Shown here piece after piece: positions 36,429 through 48,159 of a stretch of 64,000 bases of DNA (position 1 is its first letter; every line of letters begins with the position of its first letter). Position numbers and translations under genes: made by a program. The stretch is from Davidsoniella eucalypti. Its lineage: Eukaryota > Ascomycota > Sordariomycetes > Microascales > Ceratocystidaceae. The stretch is from contig RMBW01000022.1 in assembly GCA_004009845.1 (NCBI GenBank), positions 298,368 to 362,367 on the forward strand, given 5' to 3'. The notes beneath the pieces are model-generated. The model had not been told where the DNA came from. It did not search any database and saw only the letters and a program-made list of their open reading frames with translations.

Positions 36429-39400
36429 CGCAGCTCTTCTGTGTGGTTAGGTCGACAAGTGGTGGGTAGGCAGGGCAGCCAGAGACATTAGTCAGTTGGT
36501 GTGAGAAACGATGAAAGGAAAGTCAAGACAAAGTAGGCCGCTGAGATTACAGCAATTCGACTGGCAATCGGCTTACTATTAGAGCGATGCCAGATTCCGC
36601 CTTTTGCCTTGACTTGCTGAAGCTACATCAGGAAACAAACCAAGTACCTATGTACCGTCCTGTCAGCTATCAACTATCTAGTACAGAAAGATAACAGGCG
36701 AAGTGGCAGTGTGGGCTCATCTCACTTTAGTCGATAGGCTGTGTGCTAGCTATGTTGTAGCATTCTAGCTTTCCTGGTGTTGTTAGTGGATGTACCTCTT
36801 TCTTATATTTCAGCGTACTTTCACCTTGCTGTGCCCTCAAAAGTAATCTTTGCACCACCCCAGACCAGTCCGTTCTATGGAAGTGTGAATACTTACTTGC
36901 TCTTGCTCGTCAAGGGCGGCCTCCAAGGGTCGTTCTTTTGTTTTTGAAGAACGAAACCCAGGAAACGTTCTGTCTCTACATGTCATTTTCTAGTCCAGAA
37001 AAGTACCGACCGTTTTCACCTACATTAGCGCCCTTTTAACGTTGCAACTATCCGTATCTCAAGGCTGTGCAAACTTGGACAATCTTCTGCCTACACTGAC
37101 ATATGGGTACGAATCACATAGACATATGTAGAGTTTAGTAGAATGCCAGCTTCTATGTTTTGTTTCTCGGCATGATATGAAATATAGACATCATGAACAG
37201 CTTCAACTTGGCAATCGTCGCACCGTGATCTACACTAATTGCCTGGCGTCTTTTTTAAGCTGAACAATTCAACAATAAACATCCACCTAATCGGGTTAGT
37301 ATGAAGTCATGCACAGCCACTAATTAGTACATGTGATTACTGGTGTGTCAATTTGATTTGATTGGTTCAGTAAGAGTGTAAATATGATAAGAGCAACAAT
37401 CGTCGTCCATAATCATCATAAGTTCTAGCACTTAATCTTTTTTAACGCTGTCACTGCTTGGTTACAAGAATGCTTGACGCTCGTGGGTTTATAAACAACT
37501 ATAATGAATTTCCACGACACTACATGTTGTACAAGCACGTTCATCATATATTAGTCGCAGTTATTTATGTATAGCAGAATCAGCCTATTCATATTGCTCC
37601 TAGGACTAATAGCATTACATATATATATATATTAAAATCCTGAATAGAACTCTTCCTAGATAAAACTTCCGAAAAAACAACTCGAGCGCAATAGCAAACA
37701 AAATGGAACATTGAGATGCTCTAGAACGAGATACTTTGAACGAGGAGGCTGACTCGCCTTATTTCTGGCTCGGACAAGGATAGTTTCCTTATGCGAAGTC
37801 TTAGAAAGCGACGGGAATGTATATAGTAGTGCTAATACCTTTGCCTGAAAAGGCTGTGAGTGAAGAGGGGAAGAAGGATAAAGTCAGGGTTGCATATACG
37901 CGTTTCAGATATGACATGGATGGCAATATCCACAAAGGCCTATATCTGAGGCAGTTTACATCTTGGTAGCGAAGTCCGGTCAGGTATTAAAAAAGGGACA
38001 AGATGGATAGTGATCTTGGACTGTTGACAACCGTAATGTCGGTCCCACGCAAGTCTTGACGTCTGGAATACAAACAATTGCTGATATGGCTTTTGCTATG
38101 TCTGTATGTACATATACATATATATACATATGTAACTCGACGCGTATGATTACCCACCCTTCTCTTTAGAAGCACGTGAAGTATCAAGTACTTATATGAT
38201 ATAGCCGTTGTCACTGGCCCTAGCCCGGCTCAGCCGAGCTACGATCGATTTCCGTTTGTTGTGACGAGCTTAGCAGTAAGCTACTAATGAGTTCGTATCA
38301 TGCATATGGAAGTATGAGCTCGCTTGGCTTATTGTAAGAAGGGCTCCTCGCATACCTATTTGTTGCGTCTACTTCTTGGGCCTGGAATAGGACATCCCCA
38401 AATCTACGCCGAAAGAAACGCAAACTAGAATCAAACCACACTGATAGCTTTAAGTACTGCTAAATCAAACCCTGGTCAAATATCTTTGGTAAACAAAACA
38501 CTAAAATCTAGGACCCTTTCTCTGAAGCGACTTATTGAATGCCCCCCTGCCCCTGGGTGATATTGTGTCTCATATTCAAGAGATCCAATCACATACTAAA
38601 AACCGACCTTCCAATACTGAATGAATCGAAGTAGGCCAATAGATGGCGTATGACTTGAGCTATGCATAAAACCTACCTTGGTAAAAGGAAGAGAGAAGTA
38701 AAATTTCACGGACTAAAACTAACTTGAACTTTTTCTTCAAAATCACTCCATGTGCAACTTTGTGTGTAAAACTAAAGCCTGTAGTTGATAGTGATTGTAT
38801 GATGCAGATTATCGGAGTATAACTTGTGAGTTGAATAGAAACGAACTATTATGTCATCACAAGTTTGTTGCCATCGAATGCTGAGGTTGTATGATGTGAC
38901 CGGCTAACGTGCAAACAACGTTAATGGCCTTTTGTGAAGCAAACAATCATACGCTTTTATACAACATTGAAGCTGCTAGAAAGGCACTAAATTATTAAGG
39001 CGTATCTAGTGCCTTAGAGCCCTGATAATACTGAAATTTAGAATGTCTCATATGCTTGTGAGTGATTCAACATGAACTAGCATTACCTGACGTGAAGAGA
39101 AATCTAGAAGACGTCCTCTTTGAAGGTGACAGAGACACTGACGGCTATAGCTTCGTTTCTTTAAGGCATTTATATAGATTGATTTATAAGCCGCTATCTT
39201 TTATTACGCTAAGCAAATGTGGCAACCAAATATTCCTTCTTATTCTGACCTCAAGAAGAACAAAGACTAGGAAACAGAACCTCTTAAAACACTCGGTGGA
39301 CGATTGAGAATTCCCGAAGCAACTACAGTGAATTAGCTTTTCCCTTAATTCATTCACCTCTGGTTTGTCAATTGACCCTCACGTTGCCTCTATGGCCCAT

Positions 39401-42064
39401 AATATGTGATTAATGACTACCTGTCAGAGTACCGCTGATGTTATCCCAGACTACAATATCGCCCTGATAATGGGTAATCTAAGCCGACAAGTCACGCGAA
39501 GTTGAAGACTGACCGGATATCAGTCAGTTATGAGACAGTTGAAAGCGGATGTAGATAAATCTGACGTGTCTAGTAGACCTTCAAGATGCCCAAAATGGTC
39601 AATACTCGACTAGTTGTAGACAGGAATAGACATGTTCTAGTGCCATCATACGGCACCACTGGCTTCAATGGTATAGAAGGAAGTTGATGTCTTTGAAGGG
39701 TAGGAAGGTATCTAATATTGACAAAGATAATATGTAAGGTGATAGTAATAGGGTGGTAAGCTATGTATATATGTATGATCTGAGTAGCATTCGATAGTTT
39801 CTAAAGTATCTTGATACCACCGAACTATGATCGAGACAAGCGGCCTATATCAGATCATAGATGCTTCGTGAGGAAAAGCAATACATGGCTAATAATTTGC
39901 CGTGTGGGAGAGGGGGGAGAATGATTTCTTCTTTCTAAGGGCTTTTAGGTGTTCCCCCTTATTGTATAATTTTTTTTTCCTTTTCCGGGAAAGCATATAG
40001 AAGAAGTCCCGAACAAAGGCGATGATAAACAGGCAAGCAAGCAAAGTAGAACAAGCAACAGAGACGCTTAAGTGTCTTTTGTAGCCTGTAATACGAAGAC
40101 TGACCCAAGATATCAGTAGCCTGTACTGGCACTTGCACCGTATTGCAAGCTTTGACACGATGTTTAACAGGCGGCCCTGACATGGGTCTGGGTGGCAAGT
40201 GGGAGGATTGGGTCAAAATAACGAGTCAGAGGTTAGGCAGACATAGCTAACTAGAACAAACTTAGCAGAATATTGCAGTACAGCCAAGTTCGTCTCAGTG
40301 GCTGATATCACAGTCCGGCAACCTTGAAAGCAACATCCGAAGAGAACAGCAAACACTGATCGATAGAGATACCGTAGCATTCTGTCTACTATACCCAGAT
40401 ACTGGATAAGTTTGTTTTCTTCTTTTCTTTTGTTTTGTCATGTATTCCTTCTTTTTTTTGCTACCGGCTAAGAGTCCATTGGTTGACGTGCATCAAACGT
40501 GCTATATATATGCGAACCGCAGCATATATTGCCTGCTAGAACGATAAGCAATCCGCATGAACTTTGCAAGATAATACGACAGGCCCCCAGAATGTAAAAA
40601 CGAGGCAACAGATCACATAGATTGTCCGGAAGATACATCAGGCCGGACGGCATGACTTCTTGTAGCTTCGGAAACGAATGGAAACTCCGGTTCTAGTTTG
40701 CACATTCATACGTAGTTGGACGCGTTTAAGAGGACCTCTGCAATCTTACAGCCCGAAGATTGGGCTTCAACCTGGTAGGAAGCTTCAAGACGAAGTTACG
40801 CAGTAGACAAAAGACACAGACATCATCTTGGTCAAGCCGTGGAAACCTTGGAATAGGAAACAAGAATTACAGGGAACAGGCCCTGTGCCATTCAACAAAG
40901 AGAAAGAGGGGGGATAAGGCTTGTTCTTATTGCCTGATTCGACTAACACGATGCCACTCTGCTCGCTAGATATAATATGATACCCATATGTATGACACTT
41001 CATGCCATTATGCTACTAGTTCCTGACTAGAGGCTCTATCTAGGAAATCCAAGAAGCTAGTTCCCTGACCCCTGCGCTGAGGGCTCCTAGCCTAGCTAGC
41101 AAGAGCGCGGTTGAGCTTTGGTAGTACTGAACTGTAATTGTAGTGATACTCTTTACCCCTGGCCCATATTTCTCTGTCATCACTTGCTGGTACTCAAGAC
41201 TTGGGCTTGTTTCTTGTGATTCTGTTGCTGGCCCTGGACATAACACATGGGCTACCACAAAGAGATGTGACCTCAAGGTCCGGGACACTTCTAGGCATTT
41301 ATGAACAAAGCAAAACGCAAACGAGAGAACCGCAAGTATAAGTCGAAGGCTGTCCCCGTATTCTCCTGCCGTTCTTGGCCCACTGGAAAGGCTGTTTTTC
41401 TCTTCGTTCTGTTCACCAGGTGTTTTGACCATAAATCATCACAAACTGTCCTTCTTTCTTTATTTCCTCGAACCAAAGGCTGGCTTTTTGTTTGTTTCTT
41501 TGCTTGTGCCTCTTCTTTCTTTTATACATTGGTGCTTGCACTCTACTTCAGCCTCTTCTTTTGATAAGTCGATTCATTCTTTTCTTGTGTTTGTCTTTAC
41601 GACACAGTTGTTTCCAGAGCTCTTCGTTATCTCAGTATATCGAGAACTCGATTTCCTTCTTTTTATCCCTTCTTTTCGTTCATTTCACGATACTCTAGCT
41701 AGTATCTTCTCAGAAGCTAGACCTTCCCCTCCTTATTTAAACAACGCCCAGGTGGTCGATACTATTTCGTTTTTGTACCTCTTCTACCGTGCTACCGCCA
41801 ATCTCCAAGACCGCCATCACGATCCCGGTACCAAATCTATCAATCAGCCGTATCTTCCTGCTCGAATTGATACTGAGACATCATCACCTTCGTGTCTGTT
41901 CATCAATATATTCCAAGTCCGCTTACCACAGCTTTGACAGCACCGAGATTAAGATACTCGTCTTATATCTCATCTTATTCTATCCTCAACTTCTAGGCCT
42001 AGTTTGCCCTTTTCAGCCAAGACATTCTCTATCTTCAACAACTCAACTCACACGTTTCTTCACC
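36429..42064. other. Gene-poor 5.6-kb region
   Basis: AT-rich with short TA/ATATAC microsatellite patches (for example near 37620 and 38110). No frame resembles a known family and the longest ATG frames are short. The last 700 bases before the glucanase gene are pyrimidine-rich and probably its promoter and leader. I see no RNA gene or terminal-repeat element. Confidence 0.45.
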
Positions 42065-43006
42065 ATGCGTTTCTCTCTCTTTGCCTTTGCCGGCCTTGCC
42101 GCAGCCTGGAGCGCTCCTAACCTGACCGACTACCAGCTTGTGTGGCAGGACACCTTTTCAGGTGACGCTGGCACGCTGCCTAACACCAGCAAGTGGGAAA
42201 TTGTTACTAATATCTCTGTCAACAACGAGTGGCAAAGATACACCTCCAACAACTCTAACCTTCAGATCAGCGGCGGCGATACGCTTCAGATTGTCCCTTT
42301 GCTGAAGGGTGGCCAGTGGACGTCGGGCCGCATTGAGAGCAAGTTCACCTTTGCGCCTAAGCAGGGCAAGAAGACCATCGCCGAGGCTGTTCTGCGTTTT
42401 GGTGACTATGACGTATCCCATAAGAAGGGTATATGGCCTGCTTTCTGGATGCTGGGCGAAGAACTCCGCACCAACGGCTCGTGGCCTTCCTGCGGTGAGA
42501 TTGACATCCTCGAGACTGTTAATGGCAACATGACAGCCTACGGCACCGTTCACTGCGACGTCTACCCCGGCGGTGCTTGCGCAGAGCCTGCCGGCATCCA
42601 GTCTTCCATTGCCATTCCTGACCAGTCATGGCACCGCTGGAGAGTCATGTTTGACCGCACTACTGGCAACTGGCAAAACGAGACTCTCAAGTGGTACCGC
42701 GATGATGTTCTGTTCCAGACTATCACCGGTAGCCAGGTTGGCAAGGAAAGCGCCTGGGCTGCTCTTGCTCACACTGCCAAGTACTTTATTCTCAACGTCG
42801 CTGTTGGCGGCAACTGGGTAAGTTTTTGTTATAACTAGGAGATGTAGTGGAATATGTATGATCACATGACTAACATACCCTATTTCGCGATTTAGCCTGG
42901 TCCTACCAACAGTGATACCAAAGATGGCTGGGGCTCCATGATGGAAGTAGCTTATGTTGCTCAATATGAGTCTCTAAGCACCTCTTCTCCAGGCGCACAG
43001 TATTAG
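42065..43006 (+). CDS. Secreted glycoside hydrolase family 16 (beta-1,3(4)-glucanase type)
   Basis: Retaining beta-glucanases of this family cut beta-1,3 or mixed beta-1,3/1,4 glucans outside the cell or in the wall. Exons 42065-42817 and 42896-43006 (78-nt intron, GTAAGT donor, CTAAC branch, TTTAG acceptor) give 287 residues. A signal peptide is visible (MRFSLFAFAGLAAAWS). The catalytic motif GEIDILE gives nucleophile E145, helper D147 and acid/base E150. GIWPAFWMLG and the exon-joining FILNVAVGGNW|PGP are typical of the jelly-roll fold. Start ATG has the context CACCATGC. Several Asn-X-Ser/Thr sites near the N-terminus suggest N-glycosylation. No GPI-anchor-like tail is visible. The exact substrate cannot be told. 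Confidence 0.93.
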
Positions 43007-43607
43007 CCCATTGTCTTCTGATCTTTAGAAACATGTGGACGTATCATGTTCTTAGGGTTATGACGTCATGTTCAGACGCCTACTGGAATCATATACCTTT
43101 TCCTTCCTGATTGTTATCCATTTCTCAACATACCTTTTACACCAAAATACCCTCATTTCGTTTCTATTACACAACTTTCACCATTTTGTTTTTGTGACCA
43201 AAGTCCAAATGATACTCTTGCTATCATTATTGATTAGATTAGACTACCAACCGATAGCCATCTGTCACCAGCTGGTCATATCGACCTCAGCAGGTTGAAG
43301 ACATACTTATCTTCACTTCTTGTATATATACTTTAATTTTGTCTTGCCTACTATGGGAGGCTTGTACCTCGATCCCAATATAAATGCACACTGTATGCAC
43401 TAAAACACTGACTCCAATTGTGATGGTCCCCAACATGCCAATATATTTCAATGATGCCACCAGGAGCGGCAGCGTCGGACGCTAGTCTGCGCCGGTTCTT
43501 GACTTTTAGTCTGTGTTCCTGGATATAGTCTGGCAAGTTACCGTGTGTCTAGTTGTAGGTATAGTAACTATGCTTATCTGTCGATGACGTACTCTGGCCT
43601 TCTTGAT

Positions 43608-43642
<35 letters not shown>

Positions 43643-44804
43643 CATGTGTTTGCCTATGTCCGTATATCAACAACGTGACTACACATACATGCATGTTTGT
43701 ATGCCCCCTATTGCCATTCGTGATGTTCTAGACATATGGTTTACATCATATCTTTTTTGGAGACGGAAGGCTTCAAACCGCGTGATCCAAATGTCTCGTT
43801 CCCCAAAATATTATTACTCTAACCTCCAAATTCCCAACATACCGCCGTATCGCATAAGGCAAGTACTTAGCTATACAGAAACAGTAAGCAAGCTATTCCT
43901 CGACATCCTAGGGAGGGCTTTCAGGCACATCTTTCCGCTAAAGTGGGCCTAGCTCTATGACCCACTTTCTCGGGATGCTGTGGTTCCAGACTGGGACCAG
44001 AGAGGGCCCACTTTAATACTGAATACTATTGGCCCACAGACCACCGAGAGTCCCCGAAACAGCAGTGACCTGTTTCCAGACAGACGAGAAGTCGAGTGAC
44101 ATTCGACCGTAGCAGGAAAGTACCGTCTGGCGTCACTCCACTTGCCTGCGATTATCACGCGATGTGTCAATTTATGGTCGAACGGACGACGACATTGGTC
44201 TTAGTGATACACAGTAGTGAAAACTGTTCTGACCAGCCACGCAGTGCTATGGAGGCGAAAAGTAACCTGTATTGACTCTCCATTCCCCTTTTGAGATGCT
44301 GCTATACAGGCTGTAGGTACTGTAGTTGGTGTTCAGTATTCATTGAACCAACAAGTTACCCCGCTCGTTGATTCGTTTGCTGGAGAATGAGAAGGGAAAT
44401 AAGGGCTTTCGGGGTGTTCAGACAAGTTATTGCTTTGGGTGCCGGCAGCCGAGTCATGTGCCCAGTTGGACAGTATGAGAAACAGCCCTTTGTAGACCTC
44501 TTGCCGGGCAGCTTGATAGCCAACGGCCAGTATTTAAACCTCTCTGCTCCTGATACTTGGTTTCCATCAAACTCTCCCTTCTGTTTCTCTCATCATCATC
44601 GAGCACACTGCGTCACATATCATCTTTTTATACACAATTTTGTATGTCGTCTCGTTAGCTTAATGCTGGCCTCCACCCACTTACACGTATTTCCCCACTC
44701 ACTCACCTTTTTGGTACCTGAGTGCAATGCTTTCTTAGTGACCCCCGTTACTAACACACTTCTTTTTGATGGTTATAGAGATACACACAAGCCTTCTGCC
44801 CATC
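43007..44804. other. Intergenic
   Basis: No gene is supported in these 1.8 kb. The stretch holds an AT microsatellite and, at 43.93-44.02 kb, an 11-bp inverted pair (TAAAGTGGGCC and GGCCCACTTTA) about 65 bases apart. The last 300 bases are pyrimidine-rich, as expected upstream of the next gene. Confidence 0.5.
43612..43639. repeat. (AT)14 microsatellite
   Basis: Twenty-eight bases of uninterrupted alternating A and T. Confidence 0.95.
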
Positions 44805-45479
44805 ATGACAGACACACTTGCGCCCCTAACAAAGGTTGACTCCGCCGTTGACGGTGTCCACGAAATCCACTACAAGGAGGGCCACCACAAGCACCGGAGA
44901 ACGAGCTCTAGCGTCTCGGGAGTCTTCAACATCAACGATTTAGGTATGCTCTTACCTATTCTCTAAGCATGTTCTCATCGCAACAGGCACTAACTTCGAC
45001 AAGAAAGCAGTCACACCGAGATCGCCCTCCCGATTGAGACCCAGCGAACAGGCTGGAAGATCAACACCTCCCCCAACACTATCGACGAGCCAAGCATACT
45101 CAAGATGCACCTCGTTAACCCTCCCGTCAAGAAGATCGACCTGCACTTCCCATTGGGCATGGAAGTGACCGCCCGTAACCTCAAGGGTGTAACCATCAAG
45201 GATGCTATGGACGCTATCCACAAAGCGTACAAAAAGAGAGTAAGTGCTTGTCCTGACAATATATCAGACTGCCACATAATGAACCACCAAGCTAACATCA
45301 GCATTAAGAGCGACGATGAGTTAGAACTTCCCTACCTAGCCGGATTTGAGTGGGACAAAGAAGAGTGCTGGACACGCCTCATTGTTCACCTTTCAAAGAA
45401 CCCTAGCCAGTCTTCCGGTGGCGGTGGCGGCGGTAAAAAGAAGTCCAAGAAGGACAAGGCTGCTGCCGCGAACGAGTAA
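44805..45479 (+). CDS. Small conserved fungal protein, DUF6699-like
   Basis: Three exons, 44805-44943, 45004-45239 and 45309-45479, with introns of 60 and 69 nt, encode 181 residues. The first acceptor was set at 45003 because it keeps phase and gives DLESSHTEIALPIETQRTGW, fitting the family better than the alternatives. The core (MHLVNPPVKKIDLHFPLGME, then GVTIKDAMDAIHKAY and ELPYLAGFEWDKEECWTRLI) resembles fungal proteins annotated DUF6699, which have no established function. The C-terminus has a six-glycine run followed by a lysine-rich tail (KKKSKKDK). The first 35 residues are His- and Lys-rich. The product is probably soluble and cytosolic or nuclear. Confidence 0.8.
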
Positions 45480-45955
45480 TGAATGACTCGCCCCCGCAAA
45501 GCGTGTTTAGTAACATGGATCTTGAATTTGGTGTCTAAACTGCCCCAAGTACTTAGCTAGCAAGTACCGGGCATAAATTAGTTCCATTGAATAATCTTTG
45601 TTACTAATGCAAGGCAGTTTCCATTCTCACTCCTACAAACAAATCAATACTTTCCTTTCTTCGGGCGGTTGTCATTATTCCTCAACAGAAATACCCATCA
45701 TCGCTCTTGAGCGTTCCATGTCGTTATCTTCTAATTCTTACCTAGAAAAGGTTCCTTTGAAGATCATTGTCTGAGTCTGGGTAATATGATGTTTTAGTGT
45801 TCACTCACAGAGGCATCAACTGATAACCCTATGGTACACTCTTTACTACCCTAATAAGTAGATAGTATGCATCCAATGCTAGCCATTCATAGCTTGAGAA
45901 ATATTAGCTATTTACTCGTTTTCATTTTTTCCCGTATCTGTTCTATTTGTGCTTT
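45480..45955. other. Intergenic
   Basis: Sequence after the small conserved gene and before the gag inverted repeat. No supported feature. Confidence 0.5.
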
Positions 45956-45971
45956 TGTCGGTGCAAAACGT

Positions 45972-46184
45972 GGCAACAAGTCACCCGAAGACCTTCTCGC
46001 TCGCCTTCAACATGCCTTCCTCAGCCATCCGAAAACTACGACTGCGGCTACCTATGCCCGCAACCAGCGTCAGGATCCACCGACATACATCGCTGCGGTG
46101 CATGATTACCTCCTCTCCGAATCTATCAAAGATAACACCGGCAACCTCCTTAGCCAGACTGCAGCAGCGCCGGTGATCGACTCG
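45972..46184 (+). repeat. Left arm of the gag inverted repeat
   Basis: Reverse complement of 46326-46538, with differences near 45991 (A against G) and 46154 (C against T). Encodes gag in sense on the plus strand. Confidence 0.9.
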
Positions 46185-46325
46185 TTTTACACAGATAGAA
46201 CCTACCGCCGTAACGATGGCAACGGGAGACCCAGCACCGGAAGCAGGGGCCGCAGCAACTTCCGTGGCGGCAACCGCTCTGCTCCGGCGGGTGCACCAGG
46301 CCGCAAGTGCTTCATCTGTGAAAAG

Positions 46326-46538
46326 CGAGTCGATCACCGGCGCTGCTGCAGTCTGACTAAGGAGGTTGCCGGTGTTATCTTTGATAGATTCGGAGAGGAG
46401 GTAATCATGCACCGCAGCGATGTATGTCGGTGGATCCTGACGCTGGTTGCGGGCATAGGTAGCCGCAGTCGTAGTTTTCGGATGGCTGAGGAAGGCATGT
46501 TGAAGGCGAGCGAGAAGGCCTTCGGGTGACTTGTTGCC
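46326..46538 (-). repeat. Right arm of the gag inverted repeat
   Basis: Reverse complement of 45972-46184. Encodes gag in sense on the minus strand. Fourteen gag-related bases beyond the arm (46539-46552) separate it from the 16-bp direct repeat. Confidence 0.9.
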
Positions 46539-46808
46539 CTGAGAGTAATTACTGTCGGTGCAAAACGTATGTATTGGATAGTTTGCTTACACCTGTGATC
46601 CGTACTCAGACCGCCTCTCTATCAAGGTGGTATGAATCGGGTCTGTTGGTGATGCTTAAGGTGAAAAGTCATCTATCGTGGGATGTGGCCGCCATGAGAG
46701 GTAATAGGGGTAAGTGCGTGGAGTCCCCTCCGCTTAGTCATACCCATTATTATTGTTGCGGAGAAAATATGTAAAGGGTGATTTATTAAATGGGGTCTAT
46801 GAAGGAAA

Positions 46809-46970
46809 TGTTATGGAGGTGTTATTATATAGAGTCGATGTAAGTCACGTGATGTAGTGTATGCGTAGTCACGTGATGTGCAAGGCTAGTACACCTACAA
46901 CAATTATACTTATAATGTGACCACATCGACAGCTTTGTTATTTAAGCCTCGGGAATGCTTAGTGGTAACA
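46809..46970 (+). mobile_element. LTR-like segment, probably Copia
   Basis: Starts TGTTATGGAGGTGTTATTATATAGAG, quoted here as TGTTATGGAGG then TGTTATTATATAGAG, and a TAACA at 46966-46970 mirrors the first five bases. It holds two GTCACGTGATGT boxes 24 bp apart (CACGTG at 46846-46851 and 46870-46875) and a TTATTTAAG TATA-like element at about 46938. This arrangement matches my memory of LTRs from fungal Copia elements. The 3' end is uncertain: the LTR may extend to about 47023, since a 9-bp repeat TGAAGGAAA stands at 46800-46808 and 47024-47032. The purine-rich GAAGGAAA just before it could be a polypurine tract, making this a 3' LTR. Confidence 0.5.
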
Positions 46971-47032
46971 TGTCTATTGAGCAAGTTTGAAATACATCTT
47001 AGACTTGTTTAGAGTGACGATAGTGAAGGAAA

Positions 47033-48159
47033 CAAAATGACATGACGAGCTAATCCTTGTATCTAACCGAATAACTGTTGTACGGGTCCGGTAACCAATC
47101 CGGCGTCGTATGATCTTAGTGATTTAGGTAGACGTTAAATAGAATCAAATCAAATAAAAATCAAACTTACAGTTGTACGGGAAGGTCACAGATCCTACAA
47201 CATCAAAGCTCCATTTAAAGCGAAGGAATCATACATCTTTCCAGATACGTAGACAGCTGAATTGTTGGCGATGAACCTTACACAGATAATTCTGTTCCGA
47301 TAGCTGTAAGGCTTTGATACTAATATTTCGGCTATAACGTATTTGTGCGTTTGATTGTCCGGTGGTTATAGCTCAAAGAGGCAATAAATACATACATATT
47401 TACGGATCCACTACGAAAACATGCACCTTCTTCAATTGGCCTTCCCTACTATGTACATATCTGTATGTCCCAAAATATGTATTCAGCGGTGATAGGCCTG
47501 CAAATAATCGATACATGAATATAAAATCACCCAAATCAACTCGAAATTGCGCTGTATATGTTTGTATGTCACGAGGGAAACTGCATCTCGTGGGTTGTAT
47601 CGGCTACACGCGGCCGGACGACAAAGACGGCCACAATGGACCCCAATATTTCAGCGGAAATCATGGATCGTAGACAGTGGTTTTATTGTGCGATCAACAA
47701 CTCGGGGTTTTATATGTGTACCAAAAAAAAAGGAAAAGTCCCGCGTTGGGGGAACGGATGAAAGCAGAAAAAAGGAGGCAAGAAATCCTTCTTTTCCTAA
47801 CCGTAGACTCCTACGCCGCCATGATGTTCTCGTAGCGGAAAAAGAAGGGAGAAAAAAGGTAAGAGCTAAACCAGCATTCCGAGACAAGGAAAGCCATTTC
47901 GCTATACTGTGGGACGTTGCAGACAGCTTTGCTAAGGCTCAGGCAATTGTCGGGTGGAAAGGGTTCAGCTCGGCACGACCTTTAGCTTTCGGCGAGCTGA
48001 CTTGTCTTATAAGGCGGAAGCTGTTCTCAAAGGGGCATGAACAACAAGATAAAGTTATCAACATGGCCGCCAATTTGATTTAGAAATACACGGGCTTTCT
48101 TCTCTACTCTCCCTTTAATTCTGTATACAGCCTCGGAACAGCTATTCCCTGTCATCACC
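47033..48159. other. Intergenic upstream of homogentisate dioxygenase
   Basis: Open frames here are not backed by family resemblance or good splice sites. The last 100 bases are pyrimidine-rich and probably the 5' leader of the downstream gene. Confidence 0.5.

Larger units (their letters stand above)
45956..46568. mobile_element. Copia-type gag fragment arranged as an inverted repeat
   Basis: The left arm 45972-46184 and right arm 46326-46538 are 213-bp reverse complements with two mismatches that I can find, separated by 141 bases. Read on the plus strand, left arm and spacer form one gag-like frame: ARLQHAFLSHPKTTTAATYA, ESIKDNTGNLLSQTAAAPVI, DSFYTDRTYRR, an Arg/Gly/Asn-rich stretch and GRKCFICEK, the start of a CCHC zinc knuckle. 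This is the C-terminal part of a Ty1/Copia Gag. The right arm carries the same gag segment on the minus strand with a few more N-terminal residues (SNYSQGNKSPEG). A 16-bp exact direct repeat (TGTCGGTGCAAAACGT) lies at 45956-45971, flush with the left arm, and at 46553-46568. No integrase or reverse transcriptase is nearby. Confidence 0.75.

Noticed and set aside
43935..44020. 11-bp inverted pair TAAAGTGGGCC as a transposon terminal repeat
   Set aside because: Too short and closely spaced, without target duplications.
45981..46412. 143-codon minus-strand frame as an independent gene
   Set aside because: It is the gag reading of the right arm continuing into the loop and left arm of the inverted repeat.
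47547..48083. 178-codon plus-strand frame
   Set aside because: No family resemblance, and it lies in what is probably the promoter of homogentisate dioxygenase.
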